Positions 24,880 through 35,077 of a stretch of DNA of 64,000 bases are shown here, piece by piece. A model generated the notes under the pieces. The model saw only the letters and a program-made list of their open reading frames with translations, was not told the origin of the DNA and made no database searches. Every line of letters starts with the position of its first letter. Position 1 is the stretch's first letter. Source of the stretch: Camellia lanceoleosa (taxonomy: Eukaryota; Streptophyta; Magnoliopsida; Ericales; Theaceae); NCBI GenBank assembly GCA_025200525.1, contig CM045761.1, forward strand, positions 97,688,182 to 97,752,181, written 5' to 3'. The position numbers and the translations under genes were made by a program.

Positions 24880-25842
24880 GTTATCCGTACTCGGCTGGAG
24901 GTTCCTCTATAGAACTGACAAGTATGATCTGTGATACTCTGTATGTGATCTGTTAGCACTAACGGATATACAATGTAAGATTAAGCATGAACTCTGATTT
25001 TTGTATGTGATTCGAATAAGAATATGAATATGAATCTGTTTCTGATTGAAATGTGAATACGCATAAGACTCTATTTCTAATAAGAATCTGTTTTGATATA
25101 AACTTTGATTTCTGGTTCTGTAATGGACATCATTCATTAAAACCCTTTACTTTGTTATTATTCACTGGGCTCCAGCTCACAGTATGATTTATCTATGTAG
25201 GTGATCAGATGCGTGACTAGGCTTAAAGGTGTCTGCCTGGAATATGTTTTTGTCAGCCAACCTATGTGCCTCCCGTGGAGGTTCCAGATACGTCAAGTGG
25301 TTATGGCTATGTGATTAAGTTTAAGTTTGTTTTCTTGTTTGGTTAAACAAGTCTTTGTTATTTTGTAAATAGGGCTAAGTTCCTTTTTGTCTAATCTGTA
25401 TATATATGATGATGTAAGGATGATGTGTAGATATGTATATAAAAAGTTTTAAATTTTTCTATCTCATATAAGTCTGCACAGCTCAATGAATGTTGCATAT
25501 TTATTATTTGCTTCCACTAGCCCCTAATATTATGTTAATCTGTTTCAGAGGCCTTTGGTAATCCTAGGATTACTAGCCGATTACGATGCTAAACCTATAG
25601 GGGCGGGTTTGGGTTGTGACACCTGCAAAAGTACTAGAAGTTCACAATGACCGCTCGAGCGCAGAAGAAAATTTATGGGCAACAACAGCATGAGAAACAA
25701 GTCACCAACATGTTCCCAAGGCAACAAAGACGCTTCGATAACCAAACCCAATAAACAATGAGTGGAAGCAAGACATGAACAACCAAAAAGGCAATGAAAC
25801 CTGAATCCAAAACATCAATAGGTCAGATTCAAACCAAGGTCA

Positions 25843-25860
25843 CTATAACCTCCCCCCTTT
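25843..25860 (-). other. Polypurine tract of element A
   Basis: Minus reading AAAGGGGGGAGGTTATAG directly precedes the start of the 3' LTR (TGACC). This is where plus-strand DNA synthesis of a gypsy element is primed. Just upstream, 'ttttagggacaaaattcctt' resembles the closing codons of chromoviral pol. Confidence 0.7.
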
Positions 25861-27440
25861 AAGGAATTTTGTCCCTAAAATTAGAGAGGATGATAAAACA
25901 CAAGGTGTCCAATGGTGAAAAGAAAAACACCCACCAAAACCAAAGTTAGATCCATAGGGGGGATACTTTCCTCTGATCTCGGTCCAATGCCGTAGTGCCC
26001 CAAAGACTCCCGAGCAACACCCAATAAGAAAGAAGCCACAACTGACTCTCTGAGCCATATTCCCTGTGGGTTCCAAGAGAATAAACCAAACAACTGTGCG
26101 ACTTGCACCCTAAATGCCAATTAAGTTCTAGCCGCATGCAACCAACCAAATAGAAACCAAGCTCCCCACACTCAAACATTAGAGGAAAAACCACACTTAC
26201 AACCAAAAACTCTTAAGCAACTCTCGCCAAAGAGCACTACACCCACAAATCACAGTCTAAAGAGACAACTCTCCGGCACAACCGAAAACTACCAACGTCG
26301 AACCCACAAGAAAGTTACAACACATAACAAGTAACTAAAACCAAACCATAACACAATTCACCCCTACAAGGTGGAGTAGAAGAATTACATACATCGGTTA
26401 AAATAACAGTTTTCTTATTAATCTGAAATTTCTTTTATCACTTACACTGTTTTTCTTGAAAGTTATTCAAACTCTCACCATTTTCCAACAAAATTTTGTT
26501 CCAAAATTCCAAGAAGATCAATTATTTTGCAAATATTTTCTTTGAACAACTCGTGAAATTTCAAACCTAGAGTTTTCAGTTAAAACGAAATGCCATAAAA
26601 GACCATAAAACCCAAGTCGCTTTCTAGTTTATTTCTTCACAACATCCGGTGAGCCTCAACCATCACCCAATCACAACCATCACACCTATGGTAATTCCAC
26701 AATTTGATACACACATTTTTATCACAACAATGAATAGAAATAAATACAGTAGCAAGAGATATAATACAATGCAAATAGCTTCCTAAATCCCAGAAATTCC
26801 AAACCAAAACAACACTAGTAATATTAATCAACATAATTCAATGGCATAAAAGTTCTTGCAAAATTTACACATTAACATGTTACCCCAACTCAATAGGTTC
26901 TACGCACCCATACTAACCAAACAACACCCATAAACGGGGCTCCACGCCCCCAAGTACAACCAGAAAGACCCCTAAACCTTACAACCATTAGCTCAAACTG
27001 AAAACGATTTCCGAGGTGACTATGTATCAACCAACTTCGAATATCATACAACCAAACCACCAATCCTCTATTCCTATGACTCAAAGTCCAAAACAAAACA
27101 TTATTACTGTACCAAGCACAATATAAAACACACCCCTGCCACTCAGCAAGGCATATGAGACCAACCTAAGACACCACAAGCTAACAGGCTTCCCCAAGAC
27201 ATCAATATGAGGTAATAAAACTAGGATTTCCAATCCTTACAACATCTTTTAACACATTACCAATGACTACAGGGTTACTTACATAACTACACCATTTGGG
27301 GTTTACAACCACATACACATATGCATAAACAACATCCGTAGGCATACAGCCTTACATAAGACAACATCATACGGCATTACAAAGCATAAAACTCCTTCAC
27401 ACTTCCAACCTCACTACTCTCTCAGCTTAGACTATTGAAA
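25861..27440 (-). other. Internal non-coding part of element A
   Basis: About 1.6 kb between gag and the polypurine tract. I looked for protease, RT, RNase H and integrase motifs in minus reading and saw none; the open frames present are short and lack known signatures. It replaces roughly 3.5 kb of pol expected for a Tekay-type element. Confidence 0.6.
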
Positions 27441-28365
27441 CTACTGCTGCTCTTGCAGAGGGCAATGATGCCAAACATGGCCTGTCCAACTACATCTAGA
27501 ACACCAAGGTGGTCTCCTATTTCGAGACTGACTCGAGGATGCCCGAGTCTAACTAGACCCTCCATAGGACAAGTTTGAAGAAACAAAAGCAGTTTAAGGT
27601 GTCAATTGTGCCTGTGCCTAAGATGTTGCCCGCCACCAATTCTTATTACGTCTACTACCTCTCTGAACAGTCAGACTTGTCAGTATAGACCCCTCCTCCT
27701 TATCCTGACCAACACTATCGATAACAGTTTCCACGTGAGCCACTACCTCTACCAAGGCATAATAATCTCTATGCATTGCCCCGGCAACCTTCCTTCAAAT
27801 ATCGTTACACAACCTCTCATCGAACTCAAGACAACGTTGCTCCTCTATTGTAACCAACTCTAGAGCAAATCTCGACAAACTAGCAAATCTCGCCTCAAAC
27901 TGTGCCAAATGAGTATCCTCCTGGCGTAACTCAACAAATTGGTCCCTTAATCTTTTCCGAGGTAAAAGCACCCCAAGTAGTGCCTACAGAAACTCGCGTA
28001 GACTCCCACCAATAACTGGCATCTCCCTTCAATTGAAAACTAGCCAACATAACCCTCAACTCTTCGTCTTCGACTCTGAGCATATCAAAAGTCTTGGTAA
28101 TCTGTTCTAACCAGTCATCAGCCTCCAATGACTTAGGCTTCCCCCAAAACATAGGTGGATTGGAGCGAAGAAACTCCTTGGTCAACTTAAGGTTATGCCC
28201 ATGGTCCCTCTCATTGCAAGCTAGAGCATCTCTCATCACTCTCACAATCTTGCGTGCAACTTCCTCGCCCACAACTGACGCTGCAAGGGCAGGTACTAAC
28301 GGAACAGTTGTGCCTCTACCGACACTCATACTTCCCACACGACCTCTACTTCCTCGAGAAGACAT
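27441..28365 (-). pseudogene. gag: gag pseudogene of element A
   Basis: The start ATG is at 28365-28363; an N-terminal region rich in S, R and G leads into the gypsy gag core: 'FLRSNPPMFWGKPKSLEADD' then 'WLEQITKTFDML' and 'LKGDASYWWEST'. A frameshift near 27935 breaks the frame. Downstream, the other frame carries 'EEQRCLEFDERLCNDI' and a complete zinc knuckle CSRCSWTGHVWHHC (C-x2-C-x4-H-x4-C) at about 27460-27500, before a stop at 27441-27443. Three further in-frame stops (TAG, TAA, TAG) precede the knuckle. The product would have been the capsid/nucleocapsid protein. This copy cannot make it intact. Confidence 0.8.
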
Positions 28366-28783
28366 CCTAAAAAATCCAAACTGAAACAAACTTAGTAAAC
28401 AACACAATAGCCTTGCCCGAGGCACACACTAACCTCCGCTAAGCTACAAGACACATTTAGCCCCAAAACACATAATTCTATCACATGGAGATAATTAAAT
28501 AGTTAATCACATAATCGAATCAAGTCCACAAGATAACTGCTTGCCTCAGAACTCTAAAGGAACTCCTATCAAAAATCACATTGATCGGGTGTGTTTCCAA
28601 TAGAACCTCAAAGTAAGTTCACCGGTGACAAGCATTATCTAGGGAACTTAACCCCATGCTCACACATATGCAACATATAAAGTCCTAACACATAAATCAT
28701 CTATATGCAACGTCCTGACCAAGCATAGCAAACCCACTATGGTAAAACCAATTCCCACGAGCCCAAAGTATTCGACCCGGCTC

Positions 28784-28795
28784 GCTCTGATACCA
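28784..28795 (-). other. Primer-binding site (initiator tRNA-Met type)
   Basis: Minus reading TGGTATCAGAGC begins three bases after the 5' LTR end (…GGTGTGACA). This 12-mer is the usual tRNA-iMet complement of plant LTR retrotransposons; the same one is at 60512-60523. Confidence 0.85.
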
Positions 28796-28798
28796 AGT

Positions 28799-29805
28799 TG
28801 TCACACCCCGACTTTTATTAACCGAATCCATTATAATAGTTCCATTTATTTGAGAACAAGAACAAGAATAAATAACAATATTCTCTCACGACAACAATGA
28901 TGATATAAATAAGACATGGTACAATGCCCTTAGGCTTACATTGAATGACAATAAATAAAACATAAGGTATTTACCCTTATACAATATATGGCACACGGGC
29001 AACAAGTATAGGGCCCTGAGGCCAACAATTAAAAGACTTCAAGTCATGCACGATTCTTCCACCTCTGTACTTGAAAAAGTTTATCAACACATGGGATAAG
29101 CGCTAAGCCCAGTAGAGATCCCAAAGATCCTAACCAATCGTAACACATAGATAAAAATGATCATAAATGTGTCAAGATATATCATATAAGTAGTGTGACA
29201 TTTAATATCCAAAATAAACACATAGAACTATATTTTCTCAAAACGTTCCTCTTGACACAATTCAGTATAAAACCAATTCTTTTACATTCCCATCATTACT
29301 TCCAAAAGAAAATATTTTGAAACCTCCATCTTTTTTTGATAAAACTTCCCACGGTAACATAAAAGAATTTCACTTGAACCACCGTTCTGAAAATATAACC
29401 CCACATGCAAATCATAATTCCCATTGTACTTCTCAATACACCATAAGCATTTACATCCCAACATATATATATATCTATAACCTTCCTTGAACATAGGCCC
29501 AAGGATTTAAAAAGGTGAATGGTATGAAACCGTAAACACATATATACATTTGAACAAGATAACTGAAGTAATGCATACTACCAATCTCATCTCCACAATA
29601 CCCAAACTGACAACACGAATATATATATATCCAAAATGGAATAACTGAAGTATTACATACTACTAATCTCATCTCCACCAGCCTACAATACGGATGGTAG
29701 ATCAAACAATACCAATATCGCATAACACTTTATCGGCCTTACCCGGAAGGAGGTGCTCCTTAGGTCACACTTTACCAAGCACAAACTAGAAGGGAACGAA
29801 AAACC
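28799..29805 (-). mobile_element. Truncated 5' LTR of element A
   Basis: Collinear with 14343-about 15350. Homology stops inside 'gaacgaaaaacct' at about 29805, where a tandem-repeat region begins. About 1.0 of 2.75 kb is kept, and the promoter part of the LTR is lost. Confidence 0.8.
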
Positions 29806-29990
29806 TGTGGGTTCAGAGTGAGCAGTACCCCGTTTGAGTCGTGTATAGAATAAACCGAGTACTGTGTTATGAGCTATGGGTTTGGAGTGAGTAGTGCGTT
29901 GAATAAGCCGTGCGTAGAATAAATCGGGTATTGTGTTATGGGCTGTGTGTTCAGAATGAGTAGTGTGCTGTAAGGGTTGTGTGTTCAAAA
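29805..29990 (+). repeat. 69-bp tandem repeat, about 2.6 copies
   Basis: Units start near 29805, 29873 and 29942 with 'ctgtgggttcagagtgagca' variants and share 'agaataaaccgagtactgtg'. Confidence 0.7.
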
Positions 29991-30639
29991 CGAACGGAAT
30001 ATTGTGTCAACTGTTTCTATGCCAGAATGGCGATCAGAAGTGCTCTCCCTGGGTAGCAATCCCTGCCAGAGTTACCTTGGCTGTGTTTGCAATGAGTTCC
30101 TTGGAGATCAATTGCGATGGTAGAAACTAGAGTTCGAATGTTGTTGCCTAGAACACAAAGGTTTGGAATTTCCGAGACTAGATTCTGGTTTAAATACCCA
30201 GGGGTGTATCCCTGGCTTAAAATCTGTATGGAAGCCCCATAGGTTGAGGAAGCGGGTATGCACCTCAGTTCTTGATACTGATCCAACCTAGTCTGTCACC
30301 CCGTTGAAGAATAGGGAAAGTTGTGAGTATGATCAGGAAGAAAAGTAGCATCCGGGGTTTCCCCAACAGATGTTGCTCCTTGTCAGCATTTCAGCACCTT
30401 TGTATTGTGAGTTGAAGGTAAGTGTTTGAAGAGCATAGGGAGGGATCCCTGTCAGAGTAGAGCGGTTTATCGCCACTCACTCCATGAGGTGCTTTCTAAA
30501 AACACCGTTTTGTTTGTTTATTGCATTCCCTGAACATCATGCTCTACATTGCTTGTAACATGTTGTAACATGTATCGTATCATTGTACTTATTGCATTTA
30601 TTTGCATTCTTATGTTGTCTTCTAATCATTTATCCTTTC
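29806..30639 (+). other. Unassigned repeat-bearing sequence
   Basis: The first 185 bp are 69-bp repeats (next entry). The remainder shows no coding frame or recognised element signature. It may be the 5' part of the Ogre-like LTR copy that becomes recognisable from about 31680, but the TGTAGACACC start of that family is not present here. Confidence 0.35.
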
Positions 30640-31340
30640 ACGCTATGCAGCGTTTAGGATCGTTGTCCTCCGGGGCTATCTCAGGACGCATGAAACGCGG
30701 CCCTGGGCGTGTTTCATCTCAGGTTGCGTTGTGTGTGCACCTGGCCGATTGTTTTCGGTCCTCTTCTCACGATTTCAGCGTGGTTAGAGTGTTTCTTTCC
30801 TTACACGATTTCAGCGTGTTTGGAATTTATCTCAGGACGCGTGATGCGCGGGCTTGGGTGGGTTTTATCTCAGGTTATGTTTTGAACACGCTTGGGTAGG
30901 TTGTTTTCGGACCTCCTCTCATGATTTTAGAATGGTTTGAGTGTCCCATTCCTTACATGATTTCAGCGTATTTGGAATTTATCTCAAGACGCGTGATGCG
31001 CGGGTCTGGGCGGGTTTTATCTCAAGTTGTGTTTTGAACACGCCTGGGTAGGTTGTTTTCGGACCTCCTCTCACGATTTTAGCGTGGTTTGAGTGTCCCA
31101 TTCCTTACACGATTTCAGTGTGTTTGGAATTTATCTCAAGACACGTGATGCGCGGGCCTGGGTGGGTTTCATCTCAGGTTGTGTTTCGAACACGCCTGGG
31201 CGGGTCATTTTCGGACCTCGTCTCACGATTTTAGCATGGTTTGAGTGTCCCGTTCCTTACACGATTTCAGCGTGTTTGGAATTTGTCCCAGGTCACGTTG
31301 TGTACGCGCTTGATTGTTTGTTTTTCCTCCTCCCGTGATT
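30640..31340 (+). repeat. 152-bp tandem repeat, between four and five copies
   Basis: The anchor 'gatttcagcgtgtttggaat' (with variants) starts at 30807, 30959, 31111 and 31263, exactly 152 bp apart; a more diverged copy precedes at about 30655. Each unit contains 'ggacgcgtgatgcgcgggc' and 'ttttcggacctcctctcacg'. Confidence 0.85.
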
Positions 31341-31399
31341 CCAGCATGGTTGGAGTATGTCATCCTTTCGCATCTACTGTATTATTTTGCATCGCACCG

Positions 31400-31670
31400 T
31401 TTTGTGCATCTTATTTGCACTTTGCATGCACTTCATTTTGTGCTATTTTGCGCAGTGCATTATATGCACCTGTTAGTGCATTGCATTTTGCATGCATTTC
31501 ATTTTGCGCTATTTTGCGCATTGCATACGTGCACCTGTTAGTGCATTGCATTTTGCATGCATTACATTCGCGCTATTTTGCGCACATCATATGCACCTGT
31601 TAGTGCATTGCATTTCATTCGCACTATTTTGCACACATCATATGCACCTGTTAATGCTTGTTGCATGCTC
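31400..31670 (+). repeat. Tandem repeat of about 63 bp, four copies
   Basis: Units are built on 'tgcacctgttagtgcattgc' and 'gcgctattttgcgca', the latter an imperfect palindrome. They lead straight into recognisable Ogre-like LTR sequence. Confidence 0.75.
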
Positions 31671-31679
31671 ATCCATTTT

Positions 31680-33450
31680 GTATACTTGGATTTCATGTTG
31701 TTTCATGTTTACTAGTTTGCATGTTGTCACATGCTTGCTAGGGTTGCATTGCATTGTGTGTGCATTCTCTTGCCTCTTGATCAAGCATGATAGAGGTTGG
31801 GGTCCCTTATGTGTTTTGTGCATTTCATTTGATATTGAATTACACACTTTGCTCTTTTGGGCATCATGCATTGAAATGCGTGATTGGTGGTCCGAGGGTC
31901 AAGAACTACACACCTTTGAGTCTTAAACATGATAAAGGGGTGTAGTTGTGCAGACATTGTCTTGTAAATGCATTGTCATGCTCTGTTTGTCCTCTGCTGC
32001 AGCAATAGGACCAGTCTGCAGGAAAAAATGGTCCATTGAGCATATTCAGTGCTGATCGGCTAACTATTCCTGGCCGAGAGCCTTATTAGTGGTCAATGAC
32101 ACCATTCCTTTGGCCGATGGCCTTATCTTTTGGTCGATGACCTCTCAGCAAGCCCATAAGGTGGTTCAGAAGTGTCACATAAGTTGGCATAGTTTCCAGA
32201 GGTACATAGCAGTCCAAACAGAGGCAACATGAAGCATGGCAATGGATTTTCGAGTGAAGCTGACCGAGCATGCATTTGTCCCTCTTCCCGAGACTGCTTT
32301 ACTATTTTTCATAGCTTAATTAATTTGTTTAATTAGTTAAGTGGTGTGTAATAATTAATTAGCTTGTTAGTTAGTTAATTAGTTAATTAGTTAATTTGTA
32401 TTATTTTTTCGGTCCTTCCGTCGAGAGGGCCAATTGTTGTAATAAGCGTGTGTGTGTGTGATGCATGTCTTCCAACCCTACTTCTTTCTCCCTTTTACTT
32501 AACCACTTAGGATGGTTAGTTCTAGGGCATGTTTCATTTAGCATCCTTATGCTTGCATGTTTGCATCATCCATCTGTATTGCATGCACCAGGCTTGGCGC
32601 ATCATACTAATTGCATTGTATTTCAATTCCAAGTTGAATACATGTATCGAATTGTCACATCTCATATGCCATTTTAGATTAGCCGAGCCTATTCTAGTTG
32701 CACTTTGCATGCGATGCATTAGCCATTTTAACATGAACTAGGATCATGCATGATTTCTAACTAGTTTCTTGTTTTGGCTCGGAGTACACTGTGAGTGTTT
32801 ATGCTTTAGCATCTTGCATGTATGTGAGTGTTAACATGACAGCATGCTTGCCATGAGGCTAATTGCTTATATGATATAACTGCCTGAATGCCTGTGGGTG
32901 AAGGTTGGATTACTTGAATTGGGACGATTCATTGAAATTCGTGTTTTAGCCTACTTGCGAGTAGCAAACTTCAAACCATTTCCAAGCAAACGGATATGTG
33001 ATGCTTTGTTCCAAATTAGGCGATCTAGTCTATACTAGTGTGTTGTGCGCATCACATAGTAATTCTGGCTAATAACTGGGACAAGAACACATGTGTTTTC
33101 AAAAACAAGATATCATGTTTAGTACAGGCCGATCTTTGATTGGGCGAGCGGGGGTGCTCATAGATGACCTTCCGCAATTGTACCCAAGTTCCTGAGCCGA
33201 GGCAACTTTGGTGATGACGGACACGTGGCCTTAGGTAACGAGTCAGGGTTTCCTAAATTTCCCCAAAACAAAATATTTAGGTGGCCACTCTGTATCTGGA
33301 AAAGCAGTTCATGTTTGGCACTTCTTTCTTAAAAATCAATTTTCTAAAACGATTTGTCGGATTTGGACTCTTTGGTGATTTATCAATCTCACATCGCACA
33401 TTGTGAGATCAGATTAAGAACCGTGACATTTGAGTCCAAACTGTAGTAGC
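31680..33450 (+). mobile_element. Ogre-like LTR, 3' part (copy C4)
   Basis: Plus-oriented. It matches C2 (for example 31770-32000 with 11300-11530, 32440-33060 with 11960-12660) and the reverse complement of C1 and C3 (33040-33440 with 4090-4410 and 19870-20220). Homology runs through 'agaaccgtgaca' to 'ctgtagtagc' at 33450. In C3 the LTR continues about 65 bp beyond this, so C4 is cut just short of its 3' end. A GGCCGAT palindrome cluster is at about 32030-32140. Confidence 0.7.
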
Positions 33451-33460
33451 ATGAAGCCCA

Positions 33461-34278
33461 AGGGCGCGTCTACAGCTGGGTGGCCAAGTCTTCCGACTGA
33501 GCTAATAGGCTGGCAATATGGGACATCTTACCCGATCCCACTGGAGCCTCCATTGCCCGATCATCGATACGTCAGTGACCCTGACTCACCACCAGTATGC
33601 TCCACAGTTTTCATTTATCACCCAGATATTTTAAACATTCATTCATTCACTGATGACTTGAACTTGTATCTACAGCCTCCCAGAGAGTATATTGAGGGGT
33701 TACTCAGAGTGGTGGCCTCACTCGAGAGTATGGTCTTGCGGAGGGAGACGCTGCTGTACGCCTCCGGCATTCTGATACTTTTCAATTTCCTTGCATTTAT
33801 CATACTTCTGATGACGTATGGAAACTGAACATTTCACTATATTGATTCACTGCATGTGTAGAGCACATTTGACACATCATATTCACATACCATATCTGCA
33901 TGCACTCACTCTATGTAGCATACTTGCATCTGATATCTGATATACATACTCTGGCTGATGTATTCAAACTGCCTTTTCAGGTCGCACCGCTATAGGCCGG
34001 GCCATCTAGCTAGAAGAGAGGTCTTGACTCGCGGCCGGGGGAGACGTTGAGCACCTGTCAGATATGACGAGGAGTCCAGCGAGAAGGAGGAGTCAGCGCA
34101 TCCGCAGTTAGGGACATCTGCAGGTAGGGATGACGACTCCGGTTTTGGTTCTGAGGGTGGAGGTGACGCTGATGAGGATTCTAAGGATGATGACTCCGAT
34201 TCAGATAGTGGTGTCGGCAGTGGTGGTGCAGAGGCTGCTCAGCCGAAGAGTGTGAAGAGGGCCTCTCAATCTTGAGCT
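33461..34278 (+). pseudogene. 3' part of a captured gene, probably a PMD-type tail
   Basis: It starts straight after the LTR. A first exon (about 33470-33591) reads through 'WPSLPTELIGWQYGTSYPI' and 'PLPDHRYVSDPDSPP'. Next comes a probable intron from 'ccagtatgc' to 'ttgtatctacag' (about 33682), then a short exon with 'PPREYIEGLLRVVASLESM', then an exon from about 33981 (acceptor 'cttttcag') that has one in-frame TGA and ends in a very acidic, serine-rich tail, 'DADEDSKDDDSDSDSG', and a stop at 34276-34278. I recognise such tails from transposon-borne plant mobile domain genes, but no PMD core is present here, so the link to 13076-14177 is inference. No start codon belongs to this fragment. 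Confidence 0.5.
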
Positions 34279-35077
34279 TGATAGCACTGACGTAGATGTT
34301 CCTGCTTTATTTTTCTTTTTACATGTAGTTGTAGCACATTGTACAGCTTAGGTAGTTTTATTTTCTTCAAAACTTGTACCTTGTTGTAAAATGTTGTAAA
34401 AAGAAACCATGATGGAATGAAAATAGCTTTTGTTCAAAAAGTGTTGCATTTGTATTCTAAGCATCGTATCACATCATTTTGCGCAAAAATGAGATTGAAT
34501 GGAAGCTGAACATTCATGTATTGCCAAGTCAGGTAGTGAACCAACGCAATAAACAAAACGACTTAACTCACTAAGAAACAACAAGACTTTAACAAGTTTA
34601 CAACTCGATAAGTAAAGATAAACGACTCGATAAACAAAAAGCAACAACTCAATAATCAAAGAGCAACAACTCGATAAGCAAAACTTAACGACTCGATAAG
34701 CAAATGCATTTTGGAGAAACAAAGCAACGGAACGCATCCGAAACAGAGGTAAACTCAGACCTTCAGCACTCTCAACACACAGGAAAAGTAGGGACTCCCT
34801 TCTAGAGACAAGAAGGAGCTGGAGACCACCTTTTTGCTCATGGCCGACCACCATGGGAGCCTTCCGACCAGTTTTTTGGTTTGTAAACTGAAAAAGGTAG
34901 CTGGCCAACCAGTTAAACTGGCTGGCCGACTAGAAAAAGTGGTCGGCCGACCATTTTGCCTGGGGACCTCCAGTTTTCTGACACTTGTCCTCCAAATAGT
35001 GCCTTATCCTCCATAAAGGTTCTAGCTTCGTGGTTCCCTCATTCTAACTCAATTTTGCAACAAAGTGGAGGCATTTC
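34279..35077 (+). other. 3' UTR-like and spacer sequence
   Basis: The first 160 bp look like a plant 3' UTR (T-rich, repeated 'ttgtaaaatgttgtaaaaag'). From about 34600 there are repeated 'aactcgataagcaaa' units. At 34840-34965 there is a cluster of 'ggccgaccac' motifs like those in the Ogre-like LTRs, suggesting this may hold a remnant of the neighbouring Ogre element's 3' end. No gene is supported. Confidence 0.4.

Larger units (their letters stand above)
16875..25621 (+). mobile_element. Tekay-like solo LTR (B), split by C3
   Basis: It begins TGTGACGACC and ends GGGTTGTGACA, with the same order of landmarks as the LTR at 58006-60508 ('cagctcaatga', 'ttgcttccactagcccc', 'aggcctttggtaatcc'). 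Both sides are element A sequence, and there is no internal region, so it is a solo LTR. After removing the C3 insertion (19803-24879 plus one 5-bp duplication) its length is about 3.66 kb. Flanks CATGT (16870-16874) and CCTGC (25622-25626) agree at only three of five bases, so the target duplication is worn or misplaced. It contains a (TG)n tract at about 17661-17677 and a minisatellite ('ggaggttcctttatggaact') at 19720-19802 that resumes after C3. Confidence 0.7.
14343..25842 (-). mobile_element. 3' LTR of element A (split by LTR B)
   Basis: Positions 14343-about 15350 match 28799-29805 almost base for base at the start (TGTCACGCCCCGACTTTTAT versus TGTCACACCCCGACTTTTAT), which proves the LTR pair. 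The LTR continues to 16874, is broken by 16875-25621, and resumes at 25622-25842, where TGACC in minus reading follows the polypurine tract. Summed length is about 2.75 kb. A TATA box and a cluster of CTCGAG palindromes sit near the break. Confidence 0.75.
14343..29805 (-). mobile_element. Tekay-like gag-only element (A), with nested insertions
   Basis: A minus-oriented gypsy element. From its 5' end (right) it has a truncated LTR (28799-29805), a tRNA-iMet-type primer-binding site (28784-28795), gag (28365-27441), about 1.6 kb without recognisable coding, a polypurine tract (25843-25860), and a 3' LTR (25842-14343) that is itself interrupted by 16875-25621. Only the last few codons before the polypurine tract recall the end of a chromoviral pol. 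Protease, RT, RNase H and integrase are absent, so this copy is non-autonomous, or gutted by deletion. Its left end abuts LTR D; the right end is cut by tandem repeats at about 29806. Confidence 0.75.

Noticed and set aside
24216..24959. Long open frame (247 codons, minus), with another of 229 codons on the plus strand
   Set aside because: Both fall in the 165-bp triplicated part of an Ogre-like LTR and in the flanking LTR B. They have no domain signature and are explained by repeat structure.
16870..25626. CATGT and CCTGC as a target-site duplication for LTR B
   Set aside because: Only three of five bases agree; not enough to claim.
25843..26206. Three overlapping minus-strand frames next to the polypurine tract
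   Set aside because: No protease, RT, integrase or chromodomain motif; only the last few codons resemble a pol end, so I did not call a gene.
14343..29805. Element A and LTR B as a single element
   Set aside because: They are in opposite orientation, have different LTR sequences, and element A sequence resumes on both sides of LTR B.
31492..31926. Open frame of 144 codons
   Set aside because: It starts in the 63-bp tandem array and runs into LTR sequence; low-complexity H/F/C-rich translation.
33430..33469. ATG near 33430 as the start of the captured gene tail
   Set aside because: It lies within LTR homology (to 33450); the conserved protein text begins only after about 33470, likely at a splice acceptor.
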